A stretch of 9,335 bases of DNA. Origin: Candidatus Omnitrophica bacterium UBA6233 (GTDB lineage Bacteria; Omnitrophota; Gorgyraeia; Gygaellales; Profunditerraquicolaceae). Below, in pieces: positions 1 to 4,618 of the stretch. How positions within the stretch are numbered: position 1 is the stretch's first letter; each line of letters opens with the position of its first letter. The notes under the pieces are model-generated. The model made no database searches and was not told the origin of the DNA. It was given only the letters and a program-made list of their open reading frames with translations. The stretch covers positions 1 to 9,335 of the forward strand of contig DJWJ01000022.1 of assembly GCA_002440965.1 (NCBI GenBank). The letters are read 5' to 3'. A program made the translations under genes and the position numbers.

Positions 1-7
1 TTCGAAT

Positions 8-24
8 GGTGCGATAAACGCACC
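8..24. repeat. Small hairpin at the window edge
   Basis: GGTGCG and CGCACC form a 6-bp perfect stem with loop ATAAA. It overlaps the first two bases of the left inverted-repeat arm. It is preceded by TTCGAAT, which resembles a tRNA T-loop, but the spacing to GCCA does not fit a tRNA 3' end. No function can be assigned. Confidence 0.5.
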
Positions 25-113
25 GCCAATTAGGATAGGGCGCTGTTAAGAGTAGCCCCCTATAGGGGGCTACCGTCGAAAAAACGAGGCGGCGCTCTTT
101 TAAAATAAAGTTC
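23..113 (+). repeat. Left arm of 91-bp perfect inverted repeat
   Basis: This arm is the exact reverse complement of 1554-1644 over 91 bases. After a small difference (TTC at 114-116 against two bases in the partner), 117-127 pairs again with 1541-1551, so the imperfect arm is about 105 bp. The two arms enclose the serine recombinase gene. This copy is non-coding and lies upstream of the gene; its partner is coding and reaches into tRNA-Ser. Its outer end includes CCGCCA, the last bases of the tRNA-Ser 3' end. The flanks outside the arms show no short target duplication, so classical transposon termini are unlikely. Confidence 0.95.
52..73. repeat. 22-bp perfect palindrome in the left arm
   Basis: The half-site GTAGCCCCCTA is followed directly by its own reverse complement, giving a 22-bp perfect palindrome centred on TATA. 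The same palindrome lies in the right arm at 1594-1615. It could be a recombinase or regulator binding site, or a hairpin in RNA. It is not followed by a T-run on either strand, so it is not a standard intrinsic terminator. Confidence 0.85.
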
Positions 114-127
114 TTCACCAATCTTTT

Positions 128-170
128 GTGGTTTTTATTTTGGGTAATTAAGACCCAAAATGAAAACCAC
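128..170. repeat. Long hairpin / operator-like dyad upstream of the recombinase
   Basis: GTGGTTTTTATTTTGGGT (128-145) pairs with ACCCAAAATGAAAACCAC (153-170) across 18 positions, with one T-G wobble and a 7-base loop (AATTAAG). It starts at the base after the imperfect left inverted repeat ends, and lies 24 bases before the ribosome binding site. It could be an autoregulatory operator, a recombination subsite or a leader RNA structure. The stem is too AT-rich for a typical terminator, and the right side of the cassette has no counterpart. Confidence 0.8.
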
Positions 171-194
171 TAATTCTAAATTTCCTTCTCAATG

Positions 195-201
195 AAAGGA
201 G
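195..201 (+). promoter_or_regulatory. Ribosome binding site of the recombinase
   Basis: AAAGGAG lies 9 bases upstream of the ATG at 211. This good Shine-Dalgarno match fixes the start codon. Confidence 0.8.
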
Positions 202-210
202 CTTTGCCCT

Positions 211-1695
211 ATGAGATACTTTATCTATGCACGTAAATCTACAGATGACGAAGATAGACAAGTCCTCTCTATTGAAGCGCAGATTAAGGAAGTAAGAGAA
301 TACGCTCAGCGCGAGAATCTTTTTGTCGTTAAGGAGATTATTGAAGCTAGGACCGCTAAGAAGCCGGGGCGCCCACTGTTTAACGATATGCTTATTGATA
401 TTGAGCGTGGACTTGCTGACGGTATTCTTGCCTGGCACCCTGACCGCTTGGCAAGAAACTCTGTTGACGGCGGCCAGATTATCTACCTTGTTGACCAAAA
501 GGTTATTAAGGATCTGCGCTTCCCCACTCTCCGCTTTGATAACAACGCTCAAGGCAAGTTCATGCTCTCTATCATCTTCGGCCAGAGTAAATACTATATT
601 GACGCTCTCTCTGAGAATATTCGCAGGGGTATAAGGTTAAAGTTAAGCAAAGGTATCTGGCCGCAGTGGGCGCCCATCGGCTACCTTAACGACCGTAAGA
701 CACGCACGATTATAATTGACGAGGGCAAAGCTCCTTTCATCAAGAAAGTATTTGAGCTTTACTCTACTGGGAATCATTCGCTTAAAAAAATACACAATAA
801 AATTAACCCTTTGGGTATTATGGGCAGAAAAGACAGATCTCTAAGCATAAGCCAGTATCAAACGATGCTCAAAAACCCTCTTTATTACGGCGTATTCCGC
901 TACAAAGGAGAAGTTTACGAAGGCACTCATCAGCCGATTATCACAAAGAAACTTTTTGATAAGTGTCAGGAAGTGATGCTCCAGCGCGGCAAGCCCAAGA
1001 AAGAAACTAACAAATTCATTCTTAGAGGGTTAATGCGCTGCGGTGAGTGCGGTCGGATGATAACCGCAGAACTACAAAAAGGACATGTTTATTACCGCTG
1101 TACTAAGCGACTAACAAATTGTAAGCAACGGTATGTCCGCGAAGAAGAGCTTGCCGCGCAAATCAAATCCTTCATTCAAAAAGTTTCTTTGTGCGATGAT
1201 TGGACAAAGAAGATTTTAGAGCAATTAGAAAAAGACAAAAATAGCGATGTCCAATCATCGCTGCCCCAGCAGCAAAATTTGGAATTTAAAATTAAGGAGA
1301 TTGACAGTAAGATTAGTAAACTCATTGATGTTTACCTTGCAGAGTCTTTAACTCTCGAAGAATATCAGGCCAAGAAGGAAGCTTTTATCAATGAAAAGAG
1401 AAAATTACAGGATGGCTTACGGGATTTTGCTGCTGGGAGTAATTCTTGGTTCGAACCGGCAAGGGACTTTGTAACCCTATTGAACAGAGCGGAATACGCC
1501 GTAAAGGAAAGAAATTTAGAATCCCAGAAGGAATTTCTGGAAAAGATTGGTTCGAACTTTATTTTAAAAGAGCGCCGCCTCGTTTTTTCGACGGTAGCCC
1601 CCTATAGGGGGCTACTCTTAACAGCGCCCTATCCTAATTGGCGGAGAGGCTGGGATTCGAACCCAGGGACCCAGTTACCCAGGTCAATTGCTTAG
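211..1695 (+). CDS. Large serine recombinase
   Basis: This is a site-specific recombinase of the large serine (resolvase/invertase) family, expected to cut and rejoin DNA through a covalent phosphoserine. The N-terminal catalytic domain spans about residues 2-140, with YARKS (likely nucleophile S10) and DRLAR (78-82). A recombinase domain follows at about 160-260. A zinc-ribbon has C277, C280, C297 and C304, and a charged, likely coiled-coil stretch covers about 355-405, as in large serine integrases. The 494 aa frame is somewhat extended at the C-terminus. Residues from about 444 lie in the right inverted-repeat arm, and 477-494 are antisense to tRNA-Ser, with the TAG stop opposite the anticodon. 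The tail (RRGWDSNPG) is the usual translation of an antisense tRNA T-arm, so the functional protein may end near residue 470. Such enzymes catalyse integration, excision or inversion; inversion fits the inverted flanks here. Confidence 0.93.
   Translation: MRYFIYARKSTDDEDRQVLSIEAQIKEVREYAQRENLFVVKEIIEARTAKKPGRPLFNDMLIDIERGLADGILAWHPDRLARNSVDGGQIIYLVDQKVIKDLRFPTLRFDNNAQGKFMLSIIFGQSKYYIDALSENIRRGIRLKLSKGIWPQWAPIGYLNDRKTRTIIIDEGKAPFIKKVFELYSTGNHSLKKIHNKINPLGIMGRKDRSLSISQYQTMLKNPLYYGVFRYKGEVYEGTHQPIITKKLFDKCQEVMLQRGKPKKETNKFILRGLMRCGECGRMITAELQKGHVYYRCTKRLTNCKQRYVREEELAAQIKSFIQKVSLCDDWTKKILEQLEKDKNSDVQSSLPQQQNLEFKIKEIDSKISKLIDVYLAESLTLEEYQAKKEAFINEKRKLQDGLRDFAAGSNSWFEPARDFVTLLNRAEYAVKERNLESQKEFLEKIGSNFILKERRLVFSTVAPYRGLLLTAPYPNWRRGWDSNPGTQLPRSIA
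1554..1644 (-). repeat. Right arm of 91-bp perfect inverted repeat
   Basis: This arm is the exact reverse complement of 23-113, extended imperfectly inward to 1541. It encodes the last part of the recombinase, and its outer six bases (1639-1644) are the CCGCCA end of tRNA-Ser on the minus strand. Inversion between the two arms would therefore leave the tRNA intact while flipping the recombinase. GGTTCGAAC (1549-1557), resembling a tRNA T-loop, sits at the inner border; the left arm has an altered version there. Confidence 0.95.
1594..1615. repeat. 22-bp perfect palindrome in the right arm
   Basis: This is the second copy of the GTAGCCCCCTA palindrome. Here it is inside the recombinase reading frame, encoding roughly VAPYRGLL. 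It also lies just downstream of tRNA-Ser on the minus strand, where it could fold in the tRNA 3' trailer. Confidence 0.85.
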
Positions 1696-1730
1696 CAGGC
1701 AACTCCGTTCGGCCGCTCCGGCACCTCTCC
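1639..1730 (-). tRNA. tRNA-Ser(GCT)
   Basis: A complete 92-nt cloverleaf on the minus strand. The acceptor stem is GGAGAGG/CCTCTCC with discriminator G and an encoded CCA. The D-arm contains GGCCGAA. The anticodon stem GTTGC/GCAAT has loop CTGCTAA (anticodon GCT at 1694-1696), a long variable arm marks a class II tRNA, and the T-arm is CTGGG-TTCGAAT-CCCAG. It starts 7 bases after the homing endonuclease stop codon and is probably transcribed with it. The right inverted-repeat arm reaches into its last six bases, which suggests the 3' end is an integration or recombination site. Confidence 0.96.
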
Positions 1731-1736
1731 AAAAAA

Positions 1737-2513
1737 TTAATTATAAAAGTAGTTTTGAAACTTCTCTAAAAATTTTGGGTTACTTGTTCCCGCTTCTTTA
1801 AAATACCTTCTGACCGCTGACAATGAATCTACTAAAACATTTTTATGGCTTATGCGGGCTTTGCAATTTAATTCATTTAGTGTATTAAAGACAAACTCCA
1901 ACAGCGGTCTTGAGCAACTGGAAAAATCAAGCTTTGGATAAGCATAGTTATTATATTTATGCAAATAAAGGCTCCCATCGGTATCCATGAGGCCGCGCAA
2001 ACAAGCTATACGATATTGGCGCCTTCCAATTATCCATTCAGGCACGTTAACCTGATTTCTTACTTTGTTACCGGGCCTAAGACCGGATTTTAATAAAAAA
2101 TCGCGAAGATTGGAGCTATTTATAACCACATCAGCTCCCTTGCTTCCTTTACGCTTATGTATATAGCAGTTAACAGAAAACAGCCTTTTTAAAATTTTTG
2201 TTATATATTGCGCATACTCATGGTCTGTTTCATTATTAAAACTTATAGTAATCTGATGTGTCCCGGGAAAACCGCCATCACCTAACATTATTCCCATAAA
2301 TTCTGCCAAACCCGTACATTTTTGTGGATACTTTATTTTCTTCCTGATCACAAATCCTGATTTTTGGGCCAATCTTGGATTTTGCTGAAATAAAGAAGTA
2401 GCTTTCTTTCCTCCCCTGCTTCTTCCTTCTGGAGTACCGGGATTACCATATAATTCTATACGCCTTAAACCACCTAACCTCGATTTGCTAATCCACGCCT
2501 TGCTTTCGGCCAC
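1737..2513 (-). CDS. LAGLIDADG homing endonuclease
   Basis: A 258 aa two-motif LAGLIDADG protein. The first motif helix is at 69-80 (LAEFMGIMLGDG, D79) and the second at 172-180 (LRGLMDTDG, D179). The two core repeats end near residue 250, so one polypeptide can form the whole enzyme, which cuts a long DNA target and promotes copying of its own gene. Both catalytic aspartates are present, so activity is plausible. Residues 20-40 (IELYGNPGTPEGRSRGGKK) form a basic leader that I recall from related genes. The start is GTG, 5 bases after AGGTGG; no ATG lies upstream of the core. The start codon falls inside a tRNA-Ser-like 5' fragment, and the gene ends 6 bases before tRNA-Ser. The DNA looks AT-richer than the housekeeping genes, which fits transfer. 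With so little sequence after the stop, there is no room for a 3' group I intron core. Confidence 0.9.
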   Translation of the reverse strand: MAESKAWISKSRLGGLRRIELYGNPGTPEGRSRGGKKATSLFQQNPRLAQKSGFVIRKKIKYPQKCTGLAEFMGIMLGDGGFPGTHQITISFNNETDHEYAQYITKILKRLFSVNCYIHKRKGSKGADVVINSSNLRDFLLKSGLRPGNKVRNQVNVPEWIIGRRQYRIACLRGLMDTDGSLYLHKYNNYAYPKLDFSSCSRPLLEFVFNTLNELNCKARISHKNVLVDSLSAVRRYFKEAGTSNPKFLEKFQNYFYN

Positions 2514-2524
2514 TTAAACCACCT
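2460..2524 (-). repeat. Partial tandem duplication at the endonuclease 5' end
   Basis: On the minus strand AGGTGGTTTAA (2514-2524) and AAGGCGT (2495-2501) recur fused as AGGTGGTTTAAGGCGT at 2460-2475. The second copy looks like the first with the intervening D-arm bases removed. It suggests slippage or imperfect repair at the insertion junction. Confidence 0.6.
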
Positions 2525-2528
2525 CTCC
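2485..2528 (-). pseudogene. Truncated tRNA-Ser-like 5' half
   Basis: Read on the minus strand, this begins GGAGAGGTG, identical to the first nine bases of tRNA-Ser at 1730. It then has AAGTGGCCGAAAG, a good serine-type D-arm sharing GGCCGAA at nearly the same position, and later TTAGCAA where the intact tRNA has TAAGCAA. A plausible anticodon loop contains TGGA. The similarity stops around the anticodon arm; no T-arm or 3' acceptor strand follows. The endonuclease GTG start lies at its 16th base. I read it as the 5' remnant of a tRNA-Ser gene interrupted by the endonuclease element. Chance similarity helped by the Shine-Dalgarno-like GGAGAGG remains possible. Confidence 0.55.
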
Positions 2529-2535
2529 TGAAATT

Positions 2536-2564
2536 ATTATACCATTTTTATTCCAATTTGAACA
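2536..2564 (-). promoter_or_regulatory. Promoter for the homing endonuclease and tRNA-Ser
   Basis: A perfect TATAAT (-10, 2536-2541) with a weak -35 (TGTTCA, 2559-2564) at 17 bp. The predicted transcript start at about 2528-2530 coincides with the first base of the tRNA-like GGAGAGG. This is where a tRNA promoter would sit, and it suggests the promoter originally served that tRNA. The -35 overlaps the end of the upstream membrane protein gene. Confidence 0.6.
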
Positions 2565-4050
2565 CAATTCCCAAACCGTCTTCCCCTAAAATCTTAAAAC
2601 GCGAATCCTGCCTCACCTGCTCGATAAGCCCGCCAAAGTAATTTTTCCCCGCATACCCGTAATTCGCTTTGAAAGTATGCTTAATCACAGCATAAGGATC
2701 TTTTGCGCGGCCAAAAGAAACTTCGCGATACAAATTATACAGGCTGCGGTCATAATAAAGCATATAAACCGGGTCAAATGTCACAAAGTAATCGTTATCG
2801 GGATTAACACCGATCAAATACTGCGAATCCGACCAATTGCTATGAAAGACCAGTTCCCCTTTCGGCGCGTTTCGCCGTAAAAACTCTCCCACTGCCTCAT
2901 AATGGGTATCGTATATTTTATTAACAAAAGCAAACTGACGCAGGTTCTTATATGCAAAAACTCCGGAGATTACTCCGAACACAACTAAAAAAACCATCCC
3001 CAAGCAAAACAAAATCCTGGGGAAGGGTATTTCCACTCTCCCCGCGCCTTCCTTAGAATAATCCCGAATATAACAAGCAAGGCCCAACAGTATTAACGGA
3101 TAGCCGTGCGCGATATACCGCTGCGAAAGAAAAGAAAACACAAAATAAACAAGAGAAATTACCAAGAATACCTGTGTCCTTAAAGCAGTTTTTGGACGCA
3201 GGAATACCCCAACAACAGGCAGTAGTATAACACAAAGAACCAAAAAAGGATAGCTTAGCAAATATTCTCTTGTGCTGATAGGAAAAAACTCCGCCCCTAA
3301 TTCCAGCCCCCATTTCATCGAATAAACCGGCACCATAATCGAATTCAGGTAAAACACCAGGATATTATTCGGGAAATTCGGATGAATCAGATAAGCGGCC
3401 GCTATCGCCAAAGCGGTAATCCCCAAAGATTTAAAATTAATTTTCCGGTTATTAAGGAATCTGACTGCCTCGGTCAATATCGCGTAGAGGAACATATACG
3501 GCCCGGAAACGTGGATGAGGCAATAAATAAAAGTTAGGCAAAACACCTGCGGGTATTTTTCTTCGATGAGAAAATGTATTCCCAGTATGGTCAAAGCAAT
3601 CACGATTATTATCTGCCTTGGCCAGCAGAATAAGTAGAAAAAACGGTCAGACATCAATAGCGCCAGCAGAAACAAAGGAACTAAAGGCTTTATGGTATAA
3701 CGCCTCAGCATTATGAAGAAAACTATCAGGAATATGGAAGAAAAAAAGATGGCTGAAAGCTTTGCTCCGAAGAAAATATCCGCAGAAAACTTTGCAAAAG
3801 GAATAAGCAGGACATGATAAAGCAAGTCCTTATCGGCAAAATTTGCGGCAAAGGTAGAATAGCGCGCCCAATGAAAATCGTATTTGAGCCCGCAGTCCTT
3901 TATAAACTCTGCCATGCGGATATGCAGATATCCATCCGCTCCGAAGAGTGTAGGCGTCCAGAACTGAACGATAATTATCGAGGCTATCCCCAGGAGGAGG
4001 ACCGCTAGAGCTGAAATTTTATAGAAATAATCTTTGGCGGGTTGATTCAC
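2548..4050 (-). CDS. Multi-pass GT-C type glycosyltransferase, STT3-like
   Basis: A 500 aa integral membrane protein with many hydrophobic segments over residues 12-365 and a soluble C-terminal part of about 135 residues. Right after the first membrane segment the external loop carries GADGYLHIRMAEFI (D39, H43, R45). This resembles the acidic D-x-x-x-H-x-R loop of STT3/AglB oligosaccharyltransferases and related GT-C enzymes that use lipid-linked sugar donors. The family is inferred from this motif and the topology; substrate and product are unknown. The start is GTG at 4050, overlapping the tadA stop codon as GTGA, so translation is probably coupled; the next methionine (M46) would remove the first membrane helix and motif. 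It is the last gene of the cpaF-tRNA-tadA unit, and its end overlaps the promoter of the next element. Confidence 0.7.
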   Translation of the reverse strand: MNQPAKDYFYKISALAVLLLGIASIIIVQFWTPTLFGADGYLHIRMAEFIKDCGLKYDFHWARYSTFAANFADKDLLYHVLLIPFAKFSADIFFGAKLSAIFFSSIFLIVFFIMLRRYTIKPLVPLFLLALLMSDRFFYLFCWPRQIIIVIALTILGIHFLIEEKYPQVFCLTFIYCLIHVSGPYMFLYAILTEAVRFLNNRKINFKSLGITALAIAAAYLIHPNFPNNILVFYLNSIMVPVYSMKWGLELGAEFFPISTREYLLSYPFLVLCVILLPVVGVFLRPKTALRTQVFLVISLVYFVFSFLSQRYIAHGYPLILLGLACYIRDYSKEGAGRVEIPFPRILFCLGMVFLVVFGVISGVFAYKNLRQFAFVNKIYDTHYEAVGEFLRRNAPKGELVFHSNWSDSQYLIGVNPDNDYFVTFDPVYMLYYDRSLYNLYREVSFGRAKDPYAVIKHTFKANYGYAGKNYFGGLIEQVRQDSRFKILGEDGLGIVFKLE

Positions 4051-4520
4051 GGTAAACGTTTATTCCGCTTTCTTTTACTCTGGAAAAACTGCGTTAATAA
4101 CTGCCCGCATTCTTCCTGCAATATCCCCTTTTGCACCTTAATCCTGTGGTTGAGGCTTTTGTTATTGATAACATTTGTCACCGAACCGCAGCCGCCGGCC
4201 TTGGGGTCAGCCGCGCCGTAAAATAAATTTTTTATCCGGGAAAGGACTAATGCCCCCGCGCACATACTGCAGGGTTCGATTGTAACATAGAGGCTGGCCT
4301 CGTTCAACCACTTCGTATCAAGGAAATTTGCCGCGGAGGTAATAGCCAGCATTTCGGCGTGGGCGGTCGGATCTTTTAACCGCTCTATCTGATTATGCCC
4401 CCGGGCGATGATTTTACCGTCGCTGACAATAACGGCGCCTACCGGAACCTCATCTTCTTCAAAGGCTTTCCGGGCTTCTTTTAAGGCCTCCCGCATATAA
4501 TATTCCTGAACCCTGGTCAT
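4047..4520 (-). CDS. tadA: tRNA-specific adenosine deaminase TadA
   Basis: A 157 aa zinc-dependent deaminase that converts A34 to inosine in the anticodon of tRNA-Arg(ACG), allowing one tRNA to read CGU, CGC and CGA. The zinc site is complete: H54-A-E56 (E56 is the proton shuttle) and P83-C84-S-M-C87. The N-terminal helix, EVPVGAV and the following strand match the family, and the length is typical. Its likely substrate, tRNA-Arg(ACG), is encoded 17 bases upstream on the same strand. The Shine-Dalgarno sequence is weak. The stop codon overlaps the GTG start of the membrane protein. A related cytosine or guanine deaminase is a less likely alternative given the typical TadA motifs and the tRNA next door. 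Confidence 0.94.
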   Translation of the reverse strand: MTRVQEYYMREALKEARKAFEEDEVPVGAVIVSDGKIIARGHNQIERLKDPTAHAEMLAITSAANFLDTKWLNEASLYVTIEPCSMCAGALVLSRIKNLFYGAADPKAGGCGSVTNVINNKSLNHRIKVQKGILQEECGQLLTQFFQSKRKRNKRLP

Positions 4521-4537
4521 TTTCCGATAATAAAAAA

Positions 4538-4611
4538 TGCGCCCAGCTGGATTTGAACCAGCAACAACCAGCTCCGTAGGCTGATGCTCTATCCAATTGA
4601 GCTATGGGCGC
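4538..4611 (-). tRNA. tRNA-Arg(ACG)
   Basis: A 74-nt cloverleaf on the minus strand. The acceptor stem is GCGCCCA/TGGGCGC with discriminator A. The D-arm is GCTC-AATTGGATA-GAGC. The anticodon stem TCAGC/GCTGG has loop CTACGGA (anticodon ACG), and the T-arm is GCTGG-TTCAAAT-CCAGC. The 3' CCA is not encoded (TTT follows), unlike tRNA-Ser in this window. It lies between the ATPase stop (7 bases away) and tadA, and its A34 is the expected target of TadA. Confidence 0.96.
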
Positions 4612-4618
4612 GAAATCT

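Noticed and set aside
1..28. TTCGAAT followed by GCCA, looking like the 3' end of a second tRNA
   Set aside because: Twenty-one bases follow the T-loop-like heptamer through GCCA instead of sixteen, and the interval forms its own hairpin, so no cloverleaf end can be drawn.
52..73. Palindrome as a rho-independent terminator for tRNA-Ser or the recombinase
   Set aside because: The GC-rich stem fits, but neither strand has a T-run after it (CGTCG on one side, TCTTAA on the other).
148..634. Open frames on both strands overlapping the recombinase 5' region
   Set aside because: They lie within or opposite a well-supported recombinase gene and show no recognisable protein features. Similar overlapping frames within nadE, the ATPase and the membrane protein were set aside for the same reason.
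23..1644. Inverted repeats as ordinary transposon termini
   Set aside because: No target-site duplication is visible outside the arms, serine recombinase elements of this type do not use such termini, and the right arm is coding and ends within a tRNA.
1737..2528. Group I intron splitting a tRNA-Ser with the endonuclease inside it
   Set aside because: The downstream tRNA-Ser is complete from its first base, no 3' exon exists, and only 6 bases follow the endonuclease stop, leaving no room there for an intron core.
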